A DNA stretch of 64,000 nucleotides from Pseudanabaena frigida. Lineage in GTDB: Bacteria > Cyanobacteriota > Cyanobacteriia > Pseudanabaenales > Pseudanabaenaceae. The stretch lies in NCBI GenBank assembly GCA_003242085.1, contig QBML01000001.1:124001-188000 (forward strand), read 5' to 3'. A program made the position numbers and the translations under genes. Below, piece by piece: positions 1 through 8,107 of this stretch. Below the pieces are notes generated by a model. The model worked only from the letters and a program-made list of their open reading frames with translations. It was not told where the DNA came from and did not search any database. Positions within the stretch are counted from its first letter, which is position 1, and each line of letters opens with the position of its first letter.

Positions 1-50
1 AGTCGAGCACCATTTAGATCGCAAATTAGATCGCAAAGTTGTTATTGCGG

Positions 51-130
51 CTTTCATTTTGCTGTAGGCAAAACGAAAACTTCAAAATCTTTGCTGTAAT
101 TTATTTTTTATTGCGCACATGAGTATGCAC
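51..130. repeat. Decayed copy of an interspersed element
   Basis: This stretch matches, with scattered changes, the left half of the intact element at 53069-53173, sharing the core CTGTAGGCAAAA and a following A/T-rich block. Its own ends are no longer recognisable. No gene is seen in 1-292 apart from the ribosome binding site of the next gene. Confidence 0.55.
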
Positions 131-292
131 TAAATTTACGCAACGGTATACCAATGACTGATTGAGATATACCATTTAATGTTGCGAATTGTCATATGCT
201 TGGCAAATTTTTTCAGTCTTGTTTTACTGTTAAATTGTCGATCAATTTCATAGAACTTTATAAATAGCCGTACTGACAACGGAGTCAAGATA

Positions 293-973
293 GTGGCAAA
301 CAAAGAACATGTGCTTCAACTACAAAAAGGGGTAAGTAGTTGGAACTTCTGGCGATCGCAGTCATATCGCATCCAAATCGATCTCATAGAAGCAGACTTA
401 GCCTATGCAGAGGTTAGTAAAGCTGACTTTAGTGGAGCTGACTTGAGTTTAGCGAACTTAGGTGGAGCAAACTTGATTGGTGCGAACCTACGAGAAGCAA
501 ACCTCACTTTAGCGAATCTCAGTGGCGCAAATCTCAGCTTGGCAACATTTCAAGATGTTACTCTCTGCATGACTAATCTCAGTGGTACAAACCTCAGCTT
601 GGCAAATCTCAGTGCAGTCAATCTTAGTCTTGCCGATCTGAGCGGCGCAAATCTTAGTGGTGCGGTATTACGAAACGCTAACTTAATGGGGGTAAATTTC
701 AGTGGGGCGGATTTGACTAATGCCGATCTTAGTGATGCAAACCTTTGTGGGGCAAATCTAAATGGAGCAAATCTCAGCAATGCCTCTCTTTGTGAAACTG
801 AGTTAAGCGGTGCTGTTTTAAGAGGAGCAAATTTAACTAAAGTAAATCTTAGTGGGGCAATCCTCAGAAAAACAGACTTTAATGGAGCCAAGTTTAAAGA
901 CGCAGATATTCGAAATACCGATCTTCATGCGGCTAAATTTGATGGTGTTCATTTGGAAAATGCTAAGCGTTAA
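293..973 (+). CDS. Pentapeptide-repeat protein
   Basis: From about residue 35 to the C-terminus (226 aa) the protein is built of A(D/N)LSx pentapeptides, such as ANLSG and ADLSG, which are known to fold into a right-handed quadrilateral beta-helix. There is no signal peptide or membrane segment, so it is probably cytoplasmic. The start is a GTG with GGAG about eight bases upstream. No catalytic domain is attached. Cyanobacteria carry many such proteins, mostly of unknown role; a gyrase-protecting (Qnr/MfpA-like) role cannot be told from sequence. It converges with the GT9 gene downstream. Confidence 0.9.
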   Translation: MANKEHVLQLQKGVSSWNFWRSQSYRIQIDLIEADLAYAEVSKADFSGADLSLANLGGANLIGANLREANLTLANLSGANLSLATFQDVTLCMTNLSGTNLSLANLSAVNLSLADLSGANLSGAVLRNANLMGVNFSGADLTNADLSDANLCGANLNGANLSNASLCETELSGAVLRGANLTKVNLSGAILRKTDFNGAKFKDADIRNTDLHAAKFDGVHLENAKR

Positions 974-1010
974 AATCGCAAAGGCTCGCAAAGCAAACCT
1001 TTGCAACAAT

Positions 1011-1955
1011 TTAGCCTTCCCAGATTTTTTCTAGGACTATTTTTGGGTCGATCGCCTTGAGCGATTGACCTGCACTCGCCTGAACGTATTTGATCCTCTT
1101 TTCTTGGATCGGTAGGAATACCCCAGCAGGAGTATTCGACCCTAAAATTGCGACCAAGGCTGTACCAACGGCAACGCCCAATTGCATGGCATCACCTTCT
1201 GCACAGACAAACAAATTAGCGGCGGCAATTATGGCAGTTAGTTTTCCAATATCAGTCGGACTGGTAATTAAGAGATTGGGAACTTTGGTATTTAACTGCT
1301 TGAGTAAGTCGGCGTTATTGACACTATCGATCGCCACTATCGGCAGATTTGGTAGCTTAGATTGAATGCCGATCGCGATCTCAGCCCAACTTTCGGCAGG
1401 ATAGCTAGCATAAGCACCGCAATTTAACAGAATAAATCCACTTTGTTGAATGCCAAGTCGCTTTTGTTCGCTAGTCGCCCAGTCCAGATCGCTTTTGGGG
1501 AGATTAACTTTAATCGGTGGGCATGGGTTCTCGATACCAATTGATATGAGAAGGTTAAAGTTTTTGGTTACCGCATATTCTTGAGCATCAGCATTAATGA
1601 TATCGGTCAACAAAAAATCACCCTGTCCTGCAAAGGATATTCGCTTAGGAATACCACTTAGCCACAACAAGATATTAATCGAGAATATTGGCTGGGAGAC
1701 GATCGCCGCATCATATTCGCGATCGCGAATCGTGCCGAGTAAATTGCCAAAATCAGCCAAGGAGTTGCGATCGCTAAAATCAAACTTGAGCACTCGATTG
1801 ACAGACTGGCAAACGCGATAAGCTGCCATTGCACGTGGCTCGACCACCACATCAATCTCGGCATTGGGATACTGCTGTTTGAGTGTATCCAGTGTCGGGA
1901 AAAACAGTAACTGATCGCCAGTGCCACCTGGAATCAATGCCAGTATTCGCATCAT
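1011..1955 (-). CDS. GT9 family glycosyltransferase (heptosyltransferase-like)
   Basis: A 314-aa protein with the layout of glycosyltransferase family 9 (ADP-heptose:LPS heptosyltransferase type). The N-terminal motif ALIPGGTGDQLLFFPTL is the family's GxGDxL loop, and the C-terminal half has the nucleotide-sugar lobe ending in an AILGSNTPAG stretch, the family's GPTxP-like segment. It probably transfers a sugar to lipopolysaccharide or another surface glycan on the cytoplasmic face of the inner membrane. Donor and acceptor cannot be read from sequence. It stands alone, convergent with the pentapeptide gene. Start is one of two adjacent ATG codons. Confidence 0.82.
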   Translation of the reverse strand: MMRILALIPGGTGDQLLFFPTLDTLKQQYPNAEIDVVVEPRAMAAYRVCQSVNRVLKFDFSDRNSLADFGNLLGTIRDREYDAAIVSQPIFSINILLWLSGIPKRISFAGQGDFLLTDIINADAQEYAVTKNFNLLISIGIENPCPPIKVNLPKSDLDWATSEQKRLGIQQSGFILLNCGAYASYPAESWAEIAIGIQSKLPNLPIVAIDSVNNADLLKQLNTKVPNLLITSPTDIGKLTAIIAAANLFVCAEGDAMQLGVAVGTALVAILGSNTPAGVFLPIQEKRIKYVQASAGQSLKAIDPKIVLEKIWEG

Positions 1956-2218
1956 ATTTATACATCTCTAGACGAAGACCGTAAGTAATAATACTTTGTT
2001 TTTGGAAGTTGATATATGCACTAAAAATACACTGCCTCAAGAATTTACTACGATCGCCATTCTTGTTAAAACATAAAGGTGAAAAATGGTAGTTGCTGCA
2101 AAATGTCCTTTGCCATTTTGCGTCTTTATATGCAGCAACCTTCAAAAAATTGCAATTTTTTTTGCTCAGCCTATTGTACAAATGCGCAGACTAGTAATAT
2201 AGTAAATAACGGTTAAAT

Positions 2219-2292
2219 GGCGAGTGTAGCCAAGTGGTTAAGGCAGTGGTTTGTGGTACCACCATTCGTGGGTTCAATTCCCATCATTCGCC
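2219..2292 (+). tRNA. tRNA-His (GTG anticodon)
   Basis: Cloverleaf: acceptor arm GCGAGTG pairs with CATTCGC (one G-T pair), the anticodon loop reads TTGTGGT with anticodon GTG, and the T loop carries GTTCAATTC. The extra 5' G at 2219 opposite discriminator C2292 is the -1 G identity element of histidine tRNAs. CCA is not encoded. An inverted-repeat terminator follows at 2308. Confidence 0.95.
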
Positions 2293-2307
2293 CTTAAAAT
2301 TCAATCT

Positions 2308-2350
2308 AAAAAAGTAAAAGAGGGCGCTTCGCGTCCTCTTTTACTTTTTT
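2308..2350 (+). terminator. Terminator after tRNA-His
   Basis: Inverted repeat with 20-base arms (one mismatch pair) around a TTC loop, flanked by A and T runs. It lies 15 bases after the tRNA. Symmetric enough to work on either strand. Confidence 0.85.
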
Positions 2351-2454
2351 GGGTATTTTGACTGTATCTCGTAGGGCTAAAATAGCGAGAAAATTTTATT
2401 TGGGCTTGGGCAATTTTTTTCTCTGTAATTTGTAATCAGGACGGCTGTAGTTTG

Positions 2455-4713
2455 ATGGGTAAGACAGTTGTAAGGTTTTTGGCGATCGCTTTAACCACAC
2501 TATTAATTGTGGTGTCATTGGGCAGTCTCTTTCCGCAAAGTTCTAGAGCTGATGGTAAGCAGATCGAAATCGCAGTTGCGGCACCTCTCAGTGGTGACGG
2601 AGCAAATGGGGGGCAAGAAATCGTCGATAGTATCAAGCTTTATATTGATGCGACTAATCGTGAAGGCGGCATCAATGGTCGTCAGCTTAAATTAAATGTT
2701 TTCGATGACAAGGGTAGTGTCGATGGTGCAACTCAAGTCGCTAGCGAAATTGCTAAAAGCGAAGCACTCGTTGTGTTGGGTCATCGCTCTTCCGATACGT
2801 CGATCGCCGCAGGTAGCATTTATCAAGAACGTAAGTTACCTGCAATTACTGGTACGGCAAATAATCCCAAAGTTACCAGCGATCGTCCCTACTATTTTCG
2901 GATGATTTATACAAATCCCGCTCTTGCTAACACCTTGTCAATCTACGCACAGCAGGTATTACAGTTTAAAACTGCCAGTGTAATTTATGACAAAGCCAGC
3001 AAAAATGAACAGACCCAATCGGAAGTAATTAAGTCTGCCTTTGAAGCTAATGGCAATGGCAAAATTCAAAAAACTTGGGCGATTGATTCCGATCCCAATA
3101 ATCGCAAAGCCTCAGTGCAACAAATCGTCAATGAAATTGCCGCCGAGCCTGAAGCAGGAATTTTGTTTTTAACCTTGTCCAAAGAGGATGTTGCTGAAGA
3201 CTTTTTGGTAGCGCTCAAACAAAAAGGACTAAAAAATAGCATTCTAGGCGAGCAAGCGCTGGGAAGAGAATCCTTTGCGAAGCGGTTTGAGAAATACGAT
3301 GAGGAGAAGAAAACTGCGGGATTCTTTACCGATGGCATGTATGTTCCATTGCCAATCTTATTTGATAGTGCTGGGGCAGATGCCCAAGACTTTCTCGCTG
3401 CTTATCAAAAAGCCTACAACAAGACTCCTTCCTATTTAGGGGCAAAGTTTTATGAGGCAGCGATCGCCGCAGTGGATGCAATTCGGAAAGCTAATCCTAA
3501 GGCAACAAATGTCGAAGCCGATCGCGAACAGGTACGGGAATCGCTCTCTAAACTGAATAATCGCAAGGTAGGACTAAGAGGTCTAACTGGGTTGCTTTAT
3601 TTCAACGGCGATCGCAATAGCGATCAGCCCGTGCGTCTTGCCCAATTCCAAAACTATAAACTCATTTCCGCATCGCAACAATTTACACCGATCACTAATC
3701 CCGAACGCTTGAACTTACCAAAAGAATTGCAATCAGGGAGTATTGTGCAATCGGGCGAACGATATTTTTGGCGGCAGCGGGTAGTTTATGCAGGGATGGA
3801 TATCAATAAGCTAAATCGGATTGACAAGGCTACTTTTACTGCCGATTTTTATGTGTGGTTTCGCTATAACGGTAATGATGAACCCACCGAAATCCAGTTT
3901 CCCGATGCTGTCACCAATAGCGTAAATCCGACTGCACCTGTATTCGATGGCAAATCACCAATCAAATCTCAGGTCGTCAATGGCTTAAACTATCGACTCT
4001 ATCGGGTACGCGGTGAGTTTCGTAATGCCTTTGATTTTCGCGATTATCCCTTTGACTCGCAAAGACTCAATTTACGGTTTGATAACCCGAATCTATCTAC
4101 AGAGCGTTTAATCTATGCGATCGATACGGTTGGCTTAAAGCTACCCAGATCCGCAGCTGAAGAAATCAAGCCATTCCAAGGACTACAACTTTGGAATTTC
4201 AAAAATATCACCTATTTCCAAGATTCTTCACGCAGTACTTCCACTCAAGGCGATCCCGATCTATTTCAATCAAATGCTCAGGTTGAATATCCAGGATTAA
4301 GCATTAGGATGACCTTTCAGCGCAAAACCTTAGTATTTCTATCCAAAAATGTTTTGCCGTTGATTTTGCTATCGCTCTTAACTTATTGCTGCTTATTCTT
4401 CCCTTACACCATGTTCGTACCGCGTACAATGGCTCCTGCCTCAGCGCTACTATCTGGGATTGTATTGTTATTGTCTTTTAACAATCAGTTACCTGAAGTT
4501 GGCTACACTGTCGCGATGGAATATGTGTTTTATGTCTATTTCTGTCTCTGCTTGTTCCCCATTCTGGTCACAGTAATTGGAACTAAGTTAGATAAAGAAG
4601 GGCATAAAAAAGCCTTTCAATATTTGAATATTGGCTCATGGATTCTCTATCCCTTGATTTTGATCGTGACTATTGCAACTTTTGCGATTACTTATAGCGA
4701 TCGCTTAGCTTAA
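2455..4713 (+). CDS. Periplasmic-binding-protein / pentameric ligand-gated ion channel fusion
   Basis: 752 aa. Residues about 1-33 are a signal peptide. About 35-430 form a type I periplasmic binding protein of the branched-chain amino acid type (IAVAAPLSGDGANGGQE, NREGGINGRQLKLNVFDDKG). About 440-620 form the Cys-loop-superfamily ligand-binding beta-sandwich, with the prokaryotic signature YPFDSQ (Pro at about 532) and no Cys-loop cysteines. Four membrane segments follow at about 627-650, 658-678, 685-710 and 726-748. The architecture is that of a receptor channel with two stacked extracellular sensor domains; such fusions have been described in prokaryotes and recall ionotropic glutamate receptors. 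The ligand is unknown, though an amino acid is plausible from the binding-protein family. An in-frame TTG precedes this ATG by three bases. A Cache-HAMP gene and a second channel gene follow on the same strand. Confidence 0.9.
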   Translation: MGKTVVRFLAIALTTLLIVVSLGSLFPQSSRADGKQIEIAVAAPLSGDGANGGQEIVDSIKLYIDATNREGGINGRQLKLNVFDDKGSVDGATQVASEIAKSEALVVLGHRSSDTSIAAGSIYQERKLPAITGTANNPKVTSDRPYYFRMIYTNPALANTLSIYAQQVLQFKTASVIYDKASKNEQTQSEVIKSAFEANGNGKIQKTWAIDSDPNNRKASVQQIVNEIAAEPEAGILFLTLSKEDVAEDFLVALKQKGLKNSILGEQALGRESFAKRFEKYDEEKKTAGFFTDGMYVPLPILFDSAGADAQDFLAAYQKAYNKTPSYLGAKFYEAAIAAVDAIRKANPKATNVEADREQVRESLSKLNNRKVGLRGLTGLLYFNGDRNSDQPVRLAQFQNYKLISASQQFTPITNPERLNLPKELQSGSIVQSGERYFWRQRVVYAGMDINKLNRIDKATFTADFYVWFRYNGNDEPTEIQFPDAVTNSVNPTAPVFDGKSPIKSQVVNGLNYRLYRVRGEFRNAFDFRDYPFDSQRLNLRFDNPNLSTERLIYAIDTVGLKLPRSAAEEIKPFQGLQLWNFKNITYFQDSSRSTSTQGDPDLFQSNAQVEYPGLSIRMTFQRKTLVFLSKNVLPLILLSLLTYCCLFFPYTMFVPRTMAPASALLSGIVLLLSFNNQLPEVGYTVAMEYVFYVYFCLCLFPILVTVIGTKLDKEGHKKAFQYLNIGSWILYPLILIVTIATFAITYSDRLA

Positions 4714-4717
4714 AACC

Positions 4718-4760
4718 TAACCGTAAGGTGTCGCAGCAAATCGCTGCCACCTTACGGTTA
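4718..4760. terminator. Hairpin between channel fusion and Cache gene
   Basis: Perfect 13-base arms (TAACCGTAAGGTG and its complement) with a 17-base loop. There is no T run after it, so it may be a leaky terminator or an RNA-stabilising hairpin rather than a full stop. Confidence 0.5.
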
Positions 4761-4812
4761 ATAACAACTAAAAAATGTAATCAGCATCCTGTAGGTTAGT
4801 TGCAAGGGAACT

Positions 4813-5946
4813 ATGGATATTAAGTGGAAATCCCAACTATTGTTGTTTATGGTAGCCATAACCACTTCGAGCTTGTCTGCATATTGGGGCTTTGGGGCGA
4901 GCAATGCCACAATCGAAAGTGCTAAAAAACGAGAACTGAATGTCACAGCCACTTTGATCCAGAACAACATCAACGAGCAGATTAACAAAGCCGCCGCCCG
5001 TGCCTCAATGGTGTCCTCGTTGCCCTCGATCAAACAAGCTTTTCGGACAAAAGACCGCGAGGCGATCGCCACACGCCTATTGCCAGCCATGATTATCCAA
5101 CGAGACCAGTTTGGTGTTAGAGAAGGACAGTTTATCTTGCCGCCCGCAATTTCTTTCCTCCGCATCTATGCCCTTAAGGATGGACAAGGTGAAGATTTGA
5201 GCGGATTTCGCCAGATGATTCTCATTGCCAATCGTACTGGGGAACCCCAACGCGGCATCGAAATAGGTCGTCGCGGACTTAGTATTCGTGCAGTCTATCC
5301 AGTCAAAGATGATGATGGACTGATTGGTTCCTTTGAGATCGGTATGAGCTTCGCCTCGATACTAATGCAAACCAAGACGAATACTGGCTTCGACGTGGGT
5401 GTGTTTATTGATGATAAGTTAATGACTGAGGTCGCCAAATTAAATCCTCGTCCCGATAGCGAGCGCATCGTGGGTGGCTACCAAGCCGTTGAAGTCACTG
5501 ACTGGGCGGCGCTCAAGCCATTGCTATCTCCTGCGATGTTTGCCAAGGCTCGCGATGTTTCGGTTGACCTACTCACGGTAAATGGCAACGACTATGGCCT
5601 TGTCTTAGTGCCAGTACTTGACTACAAGGGCGAACGCATTGGCGCAGTGGTTGCAGTTCGAGACTTTAGTGAATTCCAGACTCAGCAAAGGTGGGCAATC
5701 ACGGGCGTAGTTGCCATGGCGGGATTACAGATAGTGTTGCTGACAGGTGCATTGTTAATCGTGGTTAATGCCATGCTGCTCAAGCCGTTTGAGGCGATAG
5801 CGATCGCCAGCAACCAGCTTGCCGATGGCAAGCCAGCCTTCGAACTAGAGGATTTGGCAATCCGTAACGATGAGATTGGCGGCATGGCGCGATCGCTCCG
5901 AACACTTGCTACTAAGGGTGATGAGCAGGAGTCCAAAAATGCGTAG
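4813..5946 (+). CDS. Cache-HAMP membrane receptor without output domain
   Basis: 377 aa. One membrane helix at about 8-28, a periplasmic region of about 260 residues resembling a double Cache/PAS-like sensor (RGLSIRAVYPVKDDDGLIGS is the typical Cache strand-turn-strand), a second helix at about 292-316, then a HAMP-like segment (LLKPFEAIAIASNQLADG). The protein stops right after HAMP: no methyl-accepting, kinase or cyclase domain follows. Its last codons overlap the ATG of the next channel gene by 8 bp, so the two are probably translationally coupled. The partner receiving its signal is unknown; physical coupling to the adjacent channel is an inference from the overlap. Confidence 0.8.
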   Translation: MDIKWKSQLLLFMVAITTSSLSAYWGFGASNATIESAKKRELNVTATLIQNNINEQINKAAARASMVSSLPSIKQAFRTKDREAIATRLLPAMIIQRDQFGVREGQFILPPAISFLRIYALKDGQGEDLSGFRQMILIANRTGEPQRGIEIGRRGLSIRAVYPVKDDDGLIGSFEIGMSFASILMQTKTNTGFDVGVFIDDKLMTEVAKLNPRPDSERIVGGYQAVEVTDWAALKPLLSPAMFAKARDVSVDLLTVNGNDYGLVLVPVLDYKGERIGAVVAVRDFSEFQTQQRWAITGVVAMAGLQIVLLTGALLIVVNAMLLKPFEAIAIASNQLADGKPAFELEDLAIRNDEIGGMARSLRTLATKGDEQESKNA

Positions 5947-7141
5947 ACCATGGAAAATTTCAGCACCCCGCATCCTTATCGCCTTTTTACTGTGCTTTGT
6001 CATTTATATTATGGGCGCGGGTTTAAGAACGGCGACAACCGCCATTTTTGCCCAAACTAATCCTGAGACGGCAGGTAATACGGCAGGGGCTTCAGTGAGC
6101 AAGGCGATCGTCAAGAAAAGTACAGCGCCAGATGTAAATCCATTGGCGATGAGTAATCTTGTGCCTTTTCCGTCCAATGTGGCTTTGCCAATGCGGGTTG
6201 GAGTAGCTCTATTCGTGAACAGCATCAACAAAATCAACGAAGCCACCAATACCTTCGAGAGTCAGTTTGATATTAGGTATGTTTGGAACGATCCTCGCTT
6301 AGCCTTCGACACTAGCGAAATGGGAACGAATCGCTTGGAGTTTGGACAAGAAGCCGCCGTGGCGAAGTTAGCGACAATCTGGAATCCTCAGATTAAAATC
6401 ACCAACATCATCGAGAAGGATGCTCAGATTTCACCAGGCTTATTCATCCACTATAATGGCGAGGTCGAACTAATTCAGCGAGTCAAGGCTACCTTCGAGA
6501 GCAAATTAGCGCTAGATGCCTTCCCCTTTGACACCCAGTCACTGTTAGTAGCCATGCTGTCGTCTAAGTACAACACCAACCAGATAGCCCTGTCTCAGGA
6601 TCAGGAAGATCTCAACGCATCAGGACTCGATCTAGACCTAAAGGTGAATGGATGGAACCCGCAGGGCATTTCCTTTAAAATGTCACAGACCCGCGCTTGG
6701 AATGGCGCATTTCTCCGCCAGATTGAGGCTCACGTTGCGATGAAGCGTATACCGAATGCGATCTTAGGCTCGATCTTCACGCCTTTCCTGTTGACTTTGA
6801 TCGTACCAACAATCTTTACTTTTTTCGCAAATGTAGACTTAGCACCCCGTTTGGTCGCTTGGAGCGGCTCGATCTTAGCGTTAGTGGCGCTCACCTTCAC
6901 ATTTTCAGTGCGATACCCTTGGCTCGGTAGCAACAGCCTCGTGTCGCAGGTATTTACAGCAGGTCATGCTTATCAGCTTATCTCGGTGCTATTGTCGATA
7001 ACCCTGTTTAACCCAGACGTAGCTAGGCGAATGGACAGGTTCATCGTTGCCGAACTCGTCAGTTACCTGCGGTGGCTCGTTCCTGTGGGATTCTTAGGTG
7101 TCTTGATCACTAAGTCTTTACTCACGGCTTTTGATTGGTAA
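5939..7141 (+). CDS. Pentameric ligand-gated ion channel homologue
   Basis: 400 aa from the ATG inside the end of the Cache gene, preceded by an AGGAG box; earlier in-frame starts lie in the Cache coding region. An N-terminal hydrophobic segment (about 12-38) serves as signal or anchor. About 75-265 form the Cys-loop-family beta-sandwich with the diagnostic FPFDTQ (about 195-200). Membrane segments lie at about 275-298, 303-322, 335-357 and 372-396. No cysteine loop is present, as in GLIC and ELIC. It lacks the binding-protein domain of the first channel, so the two could be subunits of a mixed channel or separate channels sharing regulation. Ion selectivity cannot be read with confidence. 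Confidence 0.85.
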   Translation: MRRPWKISAPRILIAFLLCFVIYIMGAGLRTATTAIFAQTNPETAGNTAGASVSKAIVKKSTAPDVNPLAMSNLVPFPSNVALPMRVGVALFVNSINKINEATNTFESQFDIRYVWNDPRLAFDTSEMGTNRLEFGQEAAVAKLATIWNPQIKITNIIEKDAQISPGLFIHYNGEVELIQRVKATFESKLALDAFPFDTQSLLVAMLSSKYNTNQIALSQDQEDLNASGLDLDLKVNGWNPQGISFKMSQTRAWNGAFLRQIEAHVAMKRIPNAILGSIFTPFLLTLIVPTIFTFFANVDLAPRLVAWSGSILALVALTFTFSVRYPWLGSNSLVSQVFTAGHAYQLISVLLSITLFNPDVARRMDRFIVAELVSYLRWLVPVGFLGVLITKSLLTAFDW

Positions 7142-7172
7142 CACGATCGCTTACTGCGATTACTCAGCAAAC

Positions 7173-7233
7173 AAACCAAGAAGAAATATTAAAAGCGTTG
7201 CTTCGCAACGCTTTTAATATTTCTTCTTGGTTT
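7173..7233. terminator. Long palindrome after channel gene
   Basis: Perfect 29-base arms around TTC, 31 bases after the channel stop codon. Belongs to the hairpin family with the GCGTTGCTTCGCAACGC core seen again at 14335 and, in variant form, at 23263. It can serve as terminator for the channel gene and, on the other strand, for apt. Confidence 0.75.
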
Positions 7234-7287
7234 GAGTTTGAGCGCAAAGCACTTAATTTCCAATGCTCTGCGTTCAAATTAAAACTG

Positions 7288-7334
7288 ATAAATTTTTTAG
7301 AAGTGCTGCAAAGCAACACTTCTAAAAAATTTAT
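7288..7334. repeat. Second hairpin of the convergent gap
   Basis: 22-base arms with one mismatch around AAA, flanked by a T-rich tract. It lies just before the apt stop codon and probably ends apt transcription. Confidence 0.65.
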
Positions 7335-7368
7335 TGTGATATTTTCGAGCGAAAATTATTATAAGACA

Positions 7369-7890
7369 CTAATAATTGACTAACGAAACAATCGGTACTT
7401 CTGGCAAAGCTTTTCTACCATTGAGAAAATCTAGCTCAATTAAAAATCCATAACCAGCTAGTTCTGCTCCGCATTGTGAAATCAATTTAGCTGTAGCCGC
7501 CGCAGTTCCTCCCGTAGCAATCACATCATCAATAATGATTACCCGTTTACCTGCGGCGATCGCATCACAATGCATTTCTAATGTATCGGTTCCATATTCC
7601 AAAGCATATTCAACACGAAATACTGCTGATGGTAACTTCTTAGGCTTACGGACTGGCACAAAGCTACAACCTAAAGCCATTGCCAATGGTGCGCCAATAA
7701 TAAAACCTCTTGACTCAATTCCAATAATCGCATCAATTGTTCCAATATTTAGTTCGGCGAATTTTGTTTTAAATCCTCGGACGATTTCTGTGATTCCTTG
7801 AGGATTGGCTAGCAATGGCGTAATGTCTCGAAAAATGATACCTTTTTGCGGGAAATCAGGGATATCGCGAATAATGCTTTTAAAATCCAT
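7369..7890 (-). CDS. apt: Adenine phosphoribosyltransferase
   Basis: Converts adenine and PRPP to AMP in purine salvage, in the cytoplasm. 173 aa from the ATG at 7890, the usual family length; the longer reading upstream runs into a palindromic repeat and is not expected. It begins [17 protein letters not shown], typical of Apt, and carries the PRPP-binding motif [14 protein letters not shown] in the second half. It is divergent from the urate catabolism operon, so salvage and degradation of purines sit back to back. Whether they share control is not shown: the palindromic operator lies on the hpxO side, about 180 bases away. Confidence 0.95.
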   Translation of the reverse strand: MDFKSIIRDIPDFPQKGIIFRDITPLLANPQGITEIVRGFKTKFAELNIGTIDAIIGIESRGFIIGAPLAMALGCSFVPVRKPKKLPSAVFRVEYALEYGTDTLEMHCDAIAAGKRVIIIDDVIATGGTAAATAKLISQCGAELAGYGFLIELDFLNGRKALPEVPIVSLVNY

Positions 7891-7945
7891 ATGTTCGATC
7901 GCTAAAGAACTCCATAATCTTATCTGTATTCGCGATCTTTGATTT

Positions 7946-8006
7946 AATAAAGAACCAATTTTTTGTGGCGCGGCGAAGCCGCGCCACAAAAAATTGGTTC
8001 TTTATT
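7946..8006. repeat. 61-bp perfect palindrome between apt and hpxO
   Basis: 29-base perfect arms around GAA, with a GTGGCGCGGC core. It belongs to the GC-core hairpin family of this genome. It sits upstream of both divergent genes, so it is not a simple terminator for either. Confidence 0.8.
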
Positions 8007-8072
8007 TTACTTCTAGTCCCTTTGCACCGCCTTTTTTATTTTAAAGTTTTGAAGCTCGTCCAAAAATCTACA

Positions 8073-8087
8073 TGTATACTGTATGCA
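8073..8087. promoter_or_regulatory. Shared purine-regulon operator, hpxO promoter
   Basis: TGTATACTGTATGCA, one mismatch from a perfect palindrome, 20 bases before the hpxO ATG. The same word occurs at 11388, 12235, 17731 and 21156, all in front of genes of the region. A TATACT (8075-8080) inside it could be the -10 box, which a bound repressor would cover. Confidence 0.75.
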
Positions 8088-8107
8088 GATTATATGGGTT
8101 TGTTGCG

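Noticed and set aside
550-891. Open frame on the minus strand through the pentapeptide gene
   Set aside because: Its repeats (LRFAPL...) are the reverse complement of the pentapeptide codons; a shadow.
7135-7383. 82-aa open frame after the second channel gene
   Set aside because: It runs through two palindromic hairpins and has no domain; the frame is a by-product of the repeats.
8073-8087. Reading the shared palindrome as an NtcA site
   Set aside because: GTA and TAC are spaced by 7, not 8, in this word; separate true GTA-N8-TAC sites exist at three of the promoters.
8072-8107. Earlier ATG for hpxO
   Set aside because: It lies inside the palindromic operator and adds 12 residues not found in HpxO; no ribosome binding site.
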